64,000 nt of DNA from Janthinobacterium agaricidamnosum (lineage in GTDB: Bacteria; Pseudomonadota; Gammaproteobacteria; Burkholderiales; Burkholderiaceae_D): NCBI RefSeq assembly GCF_003667705.1, contig NZ_CP033019.1:2976001-3040000 (forward strand), given 5' to 3'. Shown here one piece after another: positions 27,807 through 36,557 of the stretch (position 1 is its first letter; the number at the start of each line of letters is the position of its first letter). Made by a program: the position numbers and the translations under genes. The notes under the pieces are model-generated. The model was given only the letters and a program-made list of their open reading frames with translations, had not been told where the DNA came from and ran no database searches.

Positions 27807-29459
27807 TTACATCCCCGGCAACTGGTGTCCCTTGAACTGCTCGCGCAGCTTGTTCTTCTGGATCTTGCCCGTGGCGCCCATGGGCAAGGCGTCGATGAAC
27901 AGCACGTCGTCGGGCGTCCACCACTTGGCGATCTTGCCCTCAAAGAACTGCAGCAAGGCGTCGCGCGTGACCGTCATGCCGGGACGCAACACCACGACGA
28001 GCACGGGACGCTCGTCCCATTTCGGGTGGAACACGCCGATGCAGGCCGCCTGCAGTACGGCCGGGTGCGCCATGGCCAGGTTTTCCAGGTCGATGGTGCC
28101 GATCCACTCGCCGCCCGACTTGATCACGTCCTTGCTGCGGTCCGTGATCTGCATGTAGCCGTCCGCATCGATGGTGGCCACGTCGCCCGTGGGGAACCAG
28201 CCGTCCTGCAGCACCTCGCCGCCCTCGTTCTTGTAATACGAGGAAATGATCCACGGTCCCTTCACCAGCAGATGGCCATACGCCACGCCATCCCACGGCA
28301 ATTCCTTGCCGTCGTCGTCGACGATCTTCATGTCCACGCCGTAGATCGCGTGGCCCTGCTTTTGCAGGATCTTGCGCTGCTCGTCCTTCGGCAAGTCCAG
28401 GTGCTTGGTCTGCAAGCCGCCCGCCGTCCCCAGCGGCGACATTTCCGTCATGCCCCAGGCGTGGATGACCTCGATGTCGAACTTGTCGATCAGGGTGTCC
28501 ATCATGGCCGGCGGGCACGCCGCGCCGCCGATCACCGTGCGGCGGAAGGTGGAAAACGTCAAGTTATTCTGCAAGGCGTGGTTCAGCAAGCCCAGCCAGA
28601 CGGTGGGCACGCCGGCCGAGAACGTCACTTTTTCGGCCTCGAACAATTCATACAGCGACTTGCCGTCCAGCGCCGCGCCGGGAAACACCATGCGCGCGCC
28701 GGACAGGGGCACGGAATACGGCAAGCCCCAGGCGTTCACGTGGAACATGGGCACGACGGGCAGCACGGTATCGGAGGCGCGCACGTTCAGGGCGCTGGGC
28801 ATGGCCGACGCATACGCGTGCAGCACGGTCGAGCGGTGCGAATACAGGGCGCCCTTGGGATTGCCCGTCGTGCCCGACGTATAGCACAGGGTGGCGGCCG
28901 AGTTCTCGTCGAACAAGGGCCATGCGTAGTCGTCCGAATGCGTGGCGATCAAGTCTTCATAGCACAGCAGGTCGGGGATGGTGCTGCTGGCGGGCATCCG
29001 CTCCCGGTCGCACATCAGCACGAAATGGCGCACGAAGGTGCAGTCGGCGGCGATTTTTTCCACCACGGGCAAAAAGGTCAGATCGAACAATAAAACCTGG
29101 TCTTGCGCATGGTTCGAGATGTAGGCGATCTGGTCGGGGAACAGGCGCGGATTGATCGTGTGCAGCACAGCGCCCGAGCCGGACACGGCATAGTACGCTT
29201 CCAGGTGGCGATAGCCATTCCAGGCCAGGGTGGCGACGCGGTCGCCCATGCCGATGCCGAGGCCATGCAAGGCATTGGCCAGCCGGCGCGCGCGCTGGTG
29301 ACAATCGCGGTAGGTGTAGCGGTGCATATCGCCTTCCACCCGGCGCGAAATGATTTCGCTGCCGCCATAATGACGCGCTGCAAACTCGATAATGCTGGAA
29401 ATCAGCAGGGGCTGATTCATCATCTGGCCCATCACTGGACTCAAGGGGAATGCCGACAT
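27807..29459 (-). CDS. AMP-binding acyl-CoA synthetase (medium/long-chain fatty acid CoA ligase)
   Basis: Adenylate-forming enzyme of 550 residues. It shows the P-loop-like A3 motif CYTSGTTGNPKGALYSH, the A5 region HAWGMTEMSPLGTAGGL, A7 QDGWFPTGDVATIDADGYMQ and A8/A10 ITDRSKDVIKSGGEWIG, with the catalytic lysine in MGATGKIQKNKLRE. The pattern matches the long-chain fatty-acid/AMP-ligase group near AlkK and FadD3-like proteins. It activates a fatty acid to acyl-CoA with ATP. It is convergent with the chemosensory operon, 6 bp away, and upstream it is divergent from selO. Confidence 0.93.
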   Translation of the reverse strand: MSAFPLSPVMGQMMNQPLLISSIIEFAARHYGGSEIISRRVEGDMHRYTYRDCHQRARRLANALHGLGIGMGDRVATLAWNGYRHLEAYYAVSGSGAVLHTINPRLFPDQIAYISNHAQDQVLLFDLTFLPVVEKIAADCTFVRHFVLMCDRERMPASSTIPDLLCYEDLIATHSDDYAWPLFDENSAATLCYTSGTTGNPKGALYSHRSTVLHAYASAMPSALNVRASDTVLPVVPMFHVNAWGLPYSVPLSGARMVFPGAALDGKSLYELFEAEKVTFSAGVPTVWLGLLNHALQNNLTFSTFRRTVIGGAACPPAMMDTLIDKFDIEVIHAWGMTEMSPLGTAGGLQTKHLDLPKDEQRKILQKQGHAIYGVDMKIVDDDGKELPWDGVAYGHLLVKGPWIISSYYKNEGGEVLQDGWFPTGDVATIDADGYMQITDRSKDVIKSGGEWIGTIDLENLAMAHPAVLQAACIGVFHPKWDERPVLVVVLRPGMTVTRDALLQFFEGKIAKWWTPDDVLFIDALPMGATGKIQKNKLREQFKGHQLPGM

Positions 29460-29595
29460 CGTGTCTCCTGGGGTAGCTACTCGGTTATTGTTGGAATTGA
29501 CAGATTTTTCCTAGTTTCGTACGGTCGTGCGGAAATCGTCAACGCATTTCGATATTGCGCTGCAGCATGGAATTTTTGATTCCGTTTCCAGCCGC

Positions 29596-31152
29596 ATGGG
29601 CAAGCGCCACGCGCCCTGGCGCGGTGCGGTAAAATCGCATTCCAGGCTGGCGCACCTTGCCGGTCCACCTTATTTGACTGGAATTGCCATCACCGCTCAT
29701 ACCTTACCACTGGATAACGCCTTTGCGGCCTTGCCGCCCGCGTTCTATACGCGCTTGATGCCCACGCCCCTGCCCGCCCCATATTTCGTGGCCGCCAGCG
29801 CGCCGGCCGCCAGCCTGGTGGGCCTCGATGCGGCGCGTCTGGCCGAGCCTGATTACGTGGCGCTGCTGGCCGGCAATGCGATTGCCGAGCGCTCGCAGCC
29901 CCTGTCGGCCGTGTATTCGGGCCACCAGTTCGGCGTCTGGGCCGGCCAGCTGGGCGACGGCCGCGCCATCCTGCTGGGCGATATCGCCACAGCGAGCGGC
30001 CCCATGGAACTGCAGCTGAAAGGCGCTGGCGCCACGCCGTATTCGCGCATGGGCGACGGGCGCGCCGTGCTGCGCTCGTCCATCCGCGAATTCCTGTGCT
30101 CGGAAGCCATGGCGGCGCTCGGCATTCCCACCTCGCGCGCGCTGGCCATCATGGGTTCGCAGCAAGGCATCATGCGCGAAACGGTGGAAACGGCGGCCGT
30201 CGTCACGCGCATGGCGCCCACGTTTGTGCGCTTCGGCTCGTTCGAACACTGGTTTTACCGCAAGCAGCCGAACGAACTGAAAATCCTCGCCGATTACGTG
30301 ATCGACAGTTTTTATCCCGAGTTGCGCGCCGCAGCAAATCCATATCAAGCCTTGCTGGCGGAAGTGTGCGTGCGCACGGCGCACATGATCGCGCAATGGC
30401 AAGCCGTCGGCTTCATGCATGGCGTGATGAATACGGACAATATGTCGATCCTGGGCCTGACGCTCGATTTCGGCCCGTTCGGCTTCATGGAAGCGTTTGA
30501 TGCCGAACACATCTGCAACCATACGGACCAACAGGGCCGCTATTCCTACGCCAACCAGCCGCAGGTGGGCCACTGGAACTGCTACGCGCTGGGCCAGGCC
30601 CTGCTGCCGCTGATCGGCGAAGTGGAACTGGCGCAGGCGGCGCTGGACAGCTACCAGCCGGCGTTCGCGGAGAAGATGAATAGCTTGCTGCGCGCCAAGC
30701 TGGGCTTGCAAACGAGCCAGGACGGCGATACGGCCCTGTTCGACAGCATGTTTGCGCTGATGCAAGCCAATCATGTGGATTTCACGAATTTCTTCCGCGC
30801 CTTGTCTACACTGCAGGTAGCGGCGCCCGAACATGACACCATGTTGCGCGACATGTTCATCGACCGCCCCGCCTTCGATACGTGGGCAGCGCAATACCGT
30901 GCGCGCCTGATGGCGGAAAAGAGCGTCGATGCCGAACGGCAAGCGGCCATGAACGGCGTCAACCCGAAATACGTGCTGCGCAACTATCTGGCGCAAGTGG
31001 CCATCGAGAAAGCCCAGCAGCAGGACTACACGGAAGTGGCGACATTGCTGGAAATATTGCAAAAGCCATTTGACGAACAGCCCGAACACCAGCACTATGC
31101 GGCCCTGCCGCCCGACTGGGCCAGCCACCTTGAAGTCAGCTGCTCATCCTAA
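29596..31152 (+). CDS. selO: Protein adenylyltransferase SelO (YdiU family)
   Basis: Pseudokinase-fold AMP transferase that AMPylates Ser, Thr and Tyr in redox proteins. Seen: the glycine-rich region [59 protein letters not shown] and the metal-binding [20 protein letters not shown]. The C-terminus SCSS has cysteine where eukaryotic SelO has selenocysteine. Homology starts near [17 protein letters not shown], at about base 29710. The start is uncertain: ATG 29596 gives 518 residues, and a TTG at 29674 gives 492, closer to the family length. msrB starts 9 bases after the stop, so the pair is probably one transcript. Confidence 0.92.
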   Translation: MGKRHAPWRGAVKSHSRLAHLAGPPYLTGIAITAHTLPLDNAFAALPPAFYTRLMPTPLPAPYFVAASAPAASLVGLDAARLAEPDYVALLAGNAIAERSQPLSAVYSGHQFGVWAGQLGDGRAILLGDIATASGPMELQLKGAGATPYSRMGDGRAVLRSSIREFLCSEAMAALGIPTSRALAIMGSQQGIMRETVETAAVVTRMAPTFVRFGSFEHWFYRKQPNELKILADYVIDSFYPELRAAANPYQALLAEVCVRTAHMIAQWQAVGFMHGVMNTDNMSILGLTLDFGPFGFMEAFDAEHICNHTDQQGRYSYANQPQVGHWNCYALGQALLPLIGEVELAQAALDSYQPAFAEKMNSLLRAKLGLQTSQDGDTALFDSMFALMQANHVDFTNFFRALSTLQVAAPEHDTMLRDMFIDRPAFDTWAAQYRARLMAEKSVDAERQAAMNGVNPKYVLRNYLAQVAIEKAQQQDYTEVATLLEILQKPFDEQPEHQHYAALPPDWASHLEVSCSS

Positions 31153-31161
31153 GGAGTCATT

Positions 31162-31563
31162 ATGACCACGAATAAAGTCAAGAAAACCGACGCCGAATGG
31201 CGCGCCATGCTCGACTCGATGCAATACGAAGTCACGCGCCACGCTGCCACGGAACGCGCGTTCACGGGCAAGTTCTGGGACCACCACGAACACGGCGTCT
31301 ATACCTGCGTCTGCTGCAACACGCCCCTGTTCGCCTCGGACACGAAGTTCGATTCCGGCTGCGGCTGGCCCAGCTATTTCCAGGCGCTGGACCCGGCGAA
31401 TGTCACGGAAATCGTCGATCGCAGCCACGGCATGGTGCGCACGGAAATCGTCTGCGCCGTCTGCGACGCCCACCTGGGCCACGTCTTCCCGGACGGCCCG
31501 CCGCCGACCGGCTTGCGCTATTGCATCAATTCGGCCTCCTTGCGCTTCGATCCGCAGCCTTGA
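31162..31563 (+). CDS. msrB: Peptide methionine (R)-S-oxide reductase MsrB
   Basis: Repairs methionine-R-sulfoxide in proteins with thioredoxin as reductant. It has 133 residues and no signal peptide, so it is cytoplasmic. The two zinc pairs are present ([13 protein letters not shown] and [17 protein letters not shown]), the resolving/catalytic end is [16 protein letters not shown] with the active cysteine, and SGCGWPSYF holds another conserved cysteine. It follows selO by 9 bases with AAGGAG as ribosome site. Pairing with selO fits a shared role in the response to oxidative stress. Confidence 0.96.
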   Translation: MTTNKVKKTDAEWRAMLDSMQYEVTRHAATERAFTGKFWDHHEHGVYTCVCCNTPLFASDTKFDSGCGWPSYFQALDPANVTEIVDRSHGMVRTEIVCAVCDAHLGHVFPDGPPPTGLRYCINSASLRFDPQP

Positions 31564-31637
31564 TCTGGCGATGGCTTGGGCGTTGCTCCTAAGCCATTCC
31601 TAAGATGATTCTAATAAGACCAGTGTAAAGTCTCGCC

Positions 31638-32267
31638 ATGAAATTTCTATTCGACCTATTCCCCCTGATTGCCTTCTTCACCGCCTTCAAATTGGGCGGC
31701 ATGTATGAAGCGGCCACGCACGATTTCGTGCAGCAATATTTGTCCGGCTTCGTGTCTGGCGGCCTGATCAAGGCCGACCAGGCGCCGTGGATACTTGCCA
31801 CCCTCGTCGGCATCGTCGCCACGGCTTGCCAGGTCAGCTATCTGCTGCTGCGCGGGCGCAAGGTGGACGGCATGCTGTGGCTGTCGCTGTTCATCTTTGT
31901 CGTGTTCGGCGGCGCCAGCATCTATCTGCATGACGATTTCTTCCTGAAATGGAAGCCGACCCTGATCTACTGGCTGTCCGGCCTGGCCCTCTTGATTGCC
32001 CACGTGGGTTTCAAGAAAAACCTGATCCGCAAGACCATGGAAGCGCAAGTGCAATTGCCCGATGCCGTCTGGAACCAGCTGCTGGCCGCATGGATCATCT
32101 TCTTCGGCGCCATCGGCGCACTGAACCTGTTCGTCGCCTTCGTGCTGTACAAGGGCGACATGGCCGCCTGGGTCAGTTTTAAAGCGTTTGGCGCGACGGG
32201 CATCTTCTTTGCCTTCATCGTGGCGCAAACCCTGTTCCTGGCCAAACATATCAAGGAAGACGCATGA
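31638..32267 (+). CDS. yciB: Septation protein A / intracellular septation membrane protein YciB
   Basis: Inner-membrane protein of 209 residues with about five transmembrane helices, of the YciB/IspZ family, linked to cell division and envelope integrity. It starts MKFLFDLFPLIAFFTAFKLG and has GRKVDGMLWLSLFIFVVFGG and the family stretch DDFFLKWKPTLIYWLSGLAL, then LNLFVAFVLYKGDMAAWVSF. It overlaps bolA by 4 bases at the end (ATGA), an order (yciB-bolA-parvulin) common in beta-proteobacteria. Confidence 0.95.
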   Translation: MKFLFDLFPLIAFFTAFKLGGMYEAATHDFVQQYLSGFVSGGLIKADQAPWILATLVGIVATACQVSYLLLRGRKVDGMLWLSLFIFVVFGGASIYLHDDFFLKWKPTLIYWLSGLALLIAHVGFKKNLIRKTMEAQVQLPDAVWNQLLAAWIIFFGAIGALNLFVAFVLYKGDMAAWVSFKAFGATGIFFAFIVAQTLFLAKHIKEDA

Positions 32268-32566
32268 TGAGCTCCACCACTGAAAACACCGCGCCGGAAA
32301 CGCGCATGCAGCGCATTCGTACCCGCCTGGAAACGGCACTTTCCCCTCTGGAATGCGTGCTGGAAGACGACTCGGCACGCCACCGGGGCCATGCGGGCGC
32401 CGCCTCGGGCGGAGGCCATTACAATCTACGCATAATTTCTAGTCAATTTGAGGGGCTCAGACTCGTCATGCGTCATCGACTGGTGTATGATTCCGTGCAC
32501 GATATGATGCATAATGAGATACATGCATTGGCGATTGTGGCCCTGGCGCCGTCCGAAGTAGTGTAA
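32264..32566 (+). CDS. BolA-family protein
   Basis: Protein of 100 residues with the BolA fold. Seen are RMQRIRTRLETALSPLECVL, the small beta/loop part with RHRGHAG, and the helix-turn motif LVMRHRLVYDSVHDMMHNEI ending in HALAIVALAP. The conserved late histidine (IHALAI) used for Fe-S sharing with monothiol glutaredoxins is present. BolA proteins act in Fe-S trafficking and in stress-linked gene control. It starts inside the end of yciB by the ATGA overlap; a second ATG lies 3 bases on. Confidence 0.9.
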   Translation: MMSSTTENTAPETRMQRIRTRLETALSPLECVLEDDSARHRGHAGAASGGGHYNLRIISSQFEGLRLVMRHRLVYDSVHDMMHNEIHALAIVALAPSEVV

Positions 32567-32679
32567 GGACGGCGTTTTTGGCGTACCGGGGCAACTTGGT
32601 ATGCCATTTGCCGCAAGCGCCATGCACGCGTTTTCTTCCCATGCGTTTTTTACGAAACTTTCCCTAACAGGATTTAATA

Positions 32680-33459
32680 ATGACTTTTAAGCCAGCCCGC
32701 TTGCTGATCGCACTACTCGCCGTTGTCGCGGTACCTGTTTTTGCGCAAAATGTTGCCGTTGTTAATGGCAAGCCTATCCCATCGTCGCGCGTTGATGCAG
32801 TCGTCAAGCAAGTCGTCGCCCAAGGCCAGCAACCGGATTCGCCGCAACTGCGCGAAATGATCAAGAAAGATTTGATCGGCCGTGAAGTGCTGATGCAAGA
32901 AGCGGAAAACAAAGGTTTCGGTAAAGATGCAGCCGTCAAGCAGCAAATCGAGAACGCACGCCAAGCCATCGTCATCAACGCCCTGGTCGGCGACTACCTG
33001 AAAAAGAACCCGGTCAACGACGCTGAAATCAAGGCCGAATACGACCGCTTCGTGGCGCAGACGGGCGACAAGGAATACCACGTACGCCACATCCTCGTGG
33101 GCACCGAAGCAGAGGCGAAAGACATCATCGCCAAGCTGAAAGGCGGCGCCAAGTTCGAAGATCTGGCCAAGCAATCGAAAGATACCGGTTCGGCCGACAA
33201 TGGCGGCGACCTGGACTGGGCAGCCCCGTCGTCGTTCCCGAAAGTGTTCTCGGACGCCTTCGTGAAACTGCAAAAAGGCCAGGTTACCGACACCCCGGTG
33301 CAAACGCCTAACGGTTTCCACGTGATCAAGCTGGACGACACCCGCGCGGCAAAACTGCCGACCCTGGAAGAAGTCAAGCCACAGATCGCCGAAGCGCTGC
33401 AGCAAAAGAAACTGCAAGCGTATCAGGAAGAAATGATCAAAAAAGCGAAAGTTCAGTAA
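32680..33459 (+). CDS. Parvulin-type peptidyl-prolyl isomerase (first of two tandem copies)
   Basis: Exported foldase of 259 residues. It has a signal peptide cut after LLAVVAVPVFAQ, an N-terminal SurA-like helical part (NGKPIPSSRVDAVVKQVVAQ), and a rotamase domain (about residues 130-225) with EYHVRHILVGTEAEAKDIIA, GGDLDWAAPSSFPKVFSDAF and PNGFHVIKLDDTR. It probably helps periplasmic or outer-membrane protein folding. It lies 113 bp past bolA. Another parvulin gene, very similar in every block, follows after 111 bp, so this is a recent or conserved tandem duplication. Confidence 0.94.
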   Translation: MTFKPARLLIALLAVVAVPVFAQNVAVVNGKPIPSSRVDAVVKQVVAQGQQPDSPQLREMIKKDLIGREVLMQEAENKGFGKDAAVKQQIENARQAIVINALVGDYLKKNPVNDAEIKAEYDRFVAQTGDKEYHVRHILVGTEAEAKDIIAKLKGGAKFEDLAKQSKDTGSADNGGDLDWAAPSSFPKVFSDAFVKLQKGQVTDTPVQTPNGFHVIKLDDTRAAKLPTLEEVKPQIAEALQQKKLQAYQEEMIKKAKVQ

Positions 33460-33471
33460 GAACTGACCTCC

Positions 33472-33493
33472 CCGGCGCCCTTTTCGGCGCCGG
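33472..33493 (+). other. Hairpin between the two parvulin genes
   Basis: CCGGCGCC (33472-33479) and GGCGCCGG (33486-33493) form an 8-bp perfect stem with a 6-base loop. No T tract follows, so a processing or mRNA-stabilising role is as likely as termination. Confidence 0.5.
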
Positions 33494-33570
33494 TCGTGTA
33501 TTCTGCGCCTGAATGCGCACTGCGCGCCAGTCGCGTATATCGATTTTTAGTATATTTATTAGGAATGAAC

Positions 33571-34347
33571 ATGATTTTGAAGCCAGCCCGCCTGATCTTA
33601 GCCCTGGTCGCCGTCGTCGCGATCCCTGCGTTCGCGCAAAACGTGGCCACCGTGAATGGCAAGGCCATCCCATCGTCGCGCGTCGACCAGGTCGTCAAGC
33701 AAGTCGTCGCCCAAGGCAAGCAAGCTGATTCGCCGCAATTGCGCGAAGCCATCAAGAAAGACCTGATCGGCCGCGAAGTGCTGATCCAGGAAGCCGACAA
33801 GCAAGGCTACGGCACGCGTCCGGAAGTCAAGTCGCAGATCGACAATGCCCGTCAAAGCATCATCATCAATGCTCTGCTGGCCGACTACGTCAAGAAAAAC
33901 CCTGTCAAGGACGCTGAAATCAAGGCCGAATACGACAAGTTCAAGGCACAAGCGGGCGACAAGGAATACCATGCACGCCACATCCTGGTGGCCACCGAAG
34001 CGGAAGCGAAAGACATCATCGCCAAGCTGAAAGGCGGCGCCAAGTTCGAAGAACTGGCGAAAGTGTCGAAAGACGGTTCCGCAGCCAATGGCGGCGACCT
34101 GGACTGGGCTAGCCCGGCTTCGTACGTGAAGCCATTCTCCGACGCCATGGTCGCCCTGAAACCAGGCCAGGTCACGCAAACGCCCGTGCAATCGCAATTC
34201 GGCTTCCACGTGATCAAGCTGGAAGAAACCCGTCCGACGAAGCTGCCGGCACTGGAAGAAGTCAAGGGCCAGGTGGCTGAGTCGCTGCAACAGAAAAAAC
34301 TCGCCGCCTACCGCGATGAACTCATGAAAAAAGCCAAGATTCAGTAA
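33571..34347 (+). CDS. Parvulin-type peptidyl-prolyl isomerase (second tandem copy)
   Basis: Exported foldase of 258 residues, paralogue of the preceding gene with the same layout: signal peptide ending VVAIPAFAQ, NGKAIPSSRVDQVVKQVVAQ, and a rotamase domain with EYHARHILVATEAEAKDIIA, GGDLDWASPASYVKPFSDAM and QFGFHVIKLEETRP. The differences lie mostly at surface positions and in the linker (for example PEVKSQIDNARQSI against DAAVKQQIENARQAI-like residues). The start is the ATG at 33571, since TTAGGA precedes it and the signal peptide begins there; the ATG at 33565 is also possible. A terminator follows. Confidence 0.94.
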   Translation: MILKPARLILALVAVVAIPAFAQNVATVNGKAIPSSRVDQVVKQVVAQGKQADSPQLREAIKKDLIGREVLIQEADKQGYGTRPEVKSQIDNARQSIIINALLADYVKKNPVKDAEIKAEYDKFKAQAGDKEYHARHILVATEAEAKDIIAKLKGGAKFEELAKVSKDGSAANGGDLDWASPASYVKPFSDAMVALKPGQVTQTPVQSQFGFHVIKLEETRPTKLPALEEVKGQVAESLQQKKLAAYRDELMKKAKIQ

Positions 34348-34362
34348 TATTGGATCGGCATG

Positions 34363-34391
34363 AAAAAGCGCTCCCGGTGAGCGCTTTTTTT
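34363..34391 (+). terminator. Rho-independent terminator after the parvulin pair
   Basis: AAAAAGCGCTC (34363-34373) pairs with GAGCGCTTTTT (34379-34389) over a 5-base loop, and the T run continues. It separates the parvulin genes from the AlkD-like gene 25 bp on. Confidence 0.88.
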
Positions 34392-34415
34392 ACGCCTGAA
34401 AGAAAGCGAGATGCC

Positions 34416-35096
34416 ATGAATCTACATGCAGAATTGAAAGCCGCGCTGGAAGCGGCCGCCGAACCGGGCCGCGCAGCGCCCATGCAGGCCTACATGCGCG
34501 GCCAGTTCGTGTTCCTGGGCGTGGCGGCACCACAGCGGCGGCTGGCCGCCAGGGGCTTGCTGGCGGGCTTGAAAGGCGTGGGGGCCGAGGTGCTGCTGGA
34601 ACATGCGCAACTGCTGTGGCAGCAGCCAGAGCGTGAATACCAGCATGTGGCGCTCGACATGCTGGCCCTGCACCGGCGGCAACTGGGCGTCGAACACCTC
34701 CCCGCCCTGCTGGGCCTGGCGCGTCAGCGCGCGTGGTGGGACAGCGTCGACGGCATGGCGGGCATCGTGGGCGAGGTGCTGCAGGCGGAGCGCCAGCGCG
34801 GCGGCGATGGCCATGCGCACATGGATGGCGCCTTGCGCCACGAGGACCTCTGGCTGCGCCGCATCGCCATGCTGCACCAGCTGGGCTGGCGCGCCGGCAC
34901 GGATGCCGGCTGGCTGTTCGGCGCGGCGCTGGCGCTGGCCCACGAAGACGAGTTTTTCATCCGCAAGGCCATCGGCTGGGCCTTGCGCGATTACGCGCGC
35001 CACGCGCCGAGAGAGGTGCTAGCTTTTGCCACAGAGCACCGCCAACGGCTCTCTCCCCTCAGCTACCGCGAAGCGCTGAAGCACCAGCGACCTTGA
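34416..35096 (+). CDS. DNA alkylation repair protein (AlkD-like HEAT-repeat glycosylase)
   Basis: All-helical protein of 226 residues in the AlkD family, which excises bulky or charged alkylpurines without base flipping. Seen: MQAYMRGQFVFLGVAAPQRR at the start, the repeat-like LLWQQPEREYQHVALDMLAL, RQRAWWDSVDGMAGIVGEVL and the late helix DEFFIRKAIGWALRDYARHA. The WWDSVD and FFIRKAIGWALR motifs are the family's DNA-binding blocks. The start is the ATG at 34416 (MNLHAELKAAL), just past a terminator. Its last 38 bases overlap the end of the convergent TetR gene. Confidence 0.92.
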   Translation: MNLHAELKAALEAAAEPGRAAPMQAYMRGQFVFLGVAAPQRRLAARGLLAGLKGVGAEVLLEHAQLLWQQPEREYQHVALDMLALHRRQLGVEHLPALLGLARQRAWWDSVDGMAGIVGEVLQAERQRGGDGHAHMDGALRHEDLWLRRIAMLHQLGWRAGTDAGWLFGAALALAHEDEFFIRKAIGWALRDYARHAPREVLAFATEHRQRLSPLSYREALKHQRP

Positions 35097-35745
35097 ACGA
35101 CTGACCGCTGAGCAATCGCAGCGCCGCGTCGATACGGGGCGCCGCATCCCAGGCCGGCACGGGTGCCAGCAAGCCCAGCGCCATCTGCCGCAGCGGCTCG
35201 GCAATTACCATGGCCAGCAGCAAGCCGGCCAGTTCGTGCCCATCCTGCAGCACCAGATGGCCGCGCGCGGCCTGGCGCTGCAACCACTGGGCCAGCAAGG
35301 CCGTACCCCGCTCGATGCCGTTGCGCTGATACACGGCCAGCAAATCGGCGCGTGCGGGAAACTCCGTGCACAGCAGACGGAACAGGCCCACGGCATCGGC
35401 CGTCAGCACGCGCGCGGCCATCGCCTGCAAGATCTCTTTTAATAATGGCAGCACTTCGCCGGGCCCAGCCGCATCGTGCGCCATGGCCGGTAAAAAGGCG
35501 TCCGTCCAGCCGCGCACCACCAGGGCCACGAGTTCCTCGCGGTTGGCCGCATACTGATACAGCGACTTCTTTGCCATGCCCGCGTGGCGCGCCACCGCTT
35601 CCATGGTCGTGGCCGCATAGCCTTCGTGCAGCAGCAGCCAGGTGGCCGCCTGCACGGCCGCCTCGCGCGCTTCTTCGGGCGGGCGCGCCGGACGGCCCCG
35701 TCCACGCACAGCCTTGCTCTCTGCCTTGCTCTCTTCTTCCTGCAT
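35059..35745 (-). CDS. TetR-family transcriptional regulator
   Basis: Regulator of 228 residues. After a charged N-terminal tail (MQEEESKAESKAVRGRGRPA) residues about 27-75 form the TetR helix-turn-helix: AAVQAATWLLLHEGYAATTM then EAVARHAGMAKKSLYQYAAN. The C-terminal helical domain would bind an effector. It is divergent from a PhlG-like hydrolase gene with 107 bp between them, so a repressor-target pair is likely. PhlG genes of pseudomonads are also controlled by a neighbouring TetR protein (PhlH). The 3' end overlaps the AlkD-like gene tail-to-tail. Confidence 0.9.
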   Translation of the reverse strand: MQEEESKAESKAVRGRGRPARPPEEAREAAVQAATWLLLHEGYAATTMEAVARHAGMAKKSLYQYAANREELVALVVRGWTDAFLPAMAHDAAGPGEVLPLLKEILQAMAARVLTADAVGLFRLLCTEFPARADLLAVYQRNGIERGTALLAQWLQRQAARGHLVLQDGHELAGLLLAMVIAEPLRQMALGLLAPVPAWDAAPRIDAALRLLSGQSFKVAGASALRGS

Positions 35746-35852
35746 GCCGGCTCCAAGCTTGATCGATGGGCAATTTTACACTGAAACATATTTAGGAAAC
35801 CCTATGCGTTTCTTTAATATATAATTGCTTCACCCAAACAAAGGAGAACGAC

Positions 35853-36551
35853 ATGACGAAGCATATTGAATTCCCATGGAGCATCACCGGTACGGGCGAC
35901 TTGCTCGACCCGTTCCCGCTGCACCTGGAAACGGGCATCACGCGCCTGGAAAATGGCTGCCTGCTGGTGGCGGCGCGCACAGAGCTGCACGGCTGCAGCG
36001 GGCGCATGCTGGACTGGTGGTTTACGTTTTTCGAGACGACGCAGCACATCAAGTGGTGGCATCCGCACGACCATGTGGCCCATCACGGCTGGAACAGCGC
36101 GTGGAAAAAGGGAGAAAGCTATTACGGCGCCTCGATCGAGGCGGTGGAGTCGCTGGGCGATATTCCACCCGTGAAAGCCAAGCTGAAGTTCCATGATCCG
36201 AAGGAAGTCTTTGACCCGGTGCAGCTGCAGCAGGCACGCGACAGCGGCGCGCTGTCGGCCGCCATCTGCGCGCGCATCGGCTTCGGCCAGCACGTGCAAC
36301 TGGACCCGCAGGGCGACCCGCTCGATGGCGAAATGCTGCACCTGACGCGCGACACGCCGACGGGCTGCGTGCTGCGCAGCCGCTTCTTGCTGGGCCGCAA
36401 TAGCCTGGACCCCGTGCGCGACGTGCCCGACGTGCTCGGCCTGAATTTGCTGCGCCATTGCTACAGCGAATTTACCTATCTGTCGCGCTTTTTACCGTCG
36501 CTGTACTACGGCGAGCACGCCAATGGCGAAAAGGCGCCGCTGCCCTGGTAA
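35853..36551 (+). CDS. PhlG-like (2,4-diacetylphloroglucinol hydrolase family) zinc hydrolase
   Basis: Protein of 232 residues matching the DAPG hydrolase domain family. PhlG is a zinc enzyme that cleaves a C-C bond in 2,4-diacetylphloroglucinol to give the monoacetyl product. Seen: the aromatic patch RMLDWWFTFFETTQHIKWWH, then PHDHVAHHGWN with several possible metal-binding histidines, and late EMLHLTRDTP and LNLLRHCYSEFTYLSRFLPS with further candidate ligands. It is shorter than PhlG (about 290-300 residues), mainly at the N-terminus. The substrate is unproven; other polyketide-like acyl compounds are possible. ATG 35853 is preceded by AAAGGAG. Confidence 0.78.
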   Translation: MTKHIEFPWSITGTGDLLDPFPLHLETGITRLENGCLLVAARTELHGCSGRMLDWWFTFFETTQHIKWWHPHDHVAHHGWNSAWKKGESYYGASIEAVESLGDIPPVKAKLKFHDPKEVFDPVQLQQARDSGALSAAICARIGFGQHVQLDPQGDPLDGEMLHLTRDTPTGCVLRSRFLLGRNSLDPVRDVPDVLGLNLLRHCYSEFTYLSRFLPSLYYGEHANGEKAPLPW

Positions 36552-36557
36552 AGAGCC

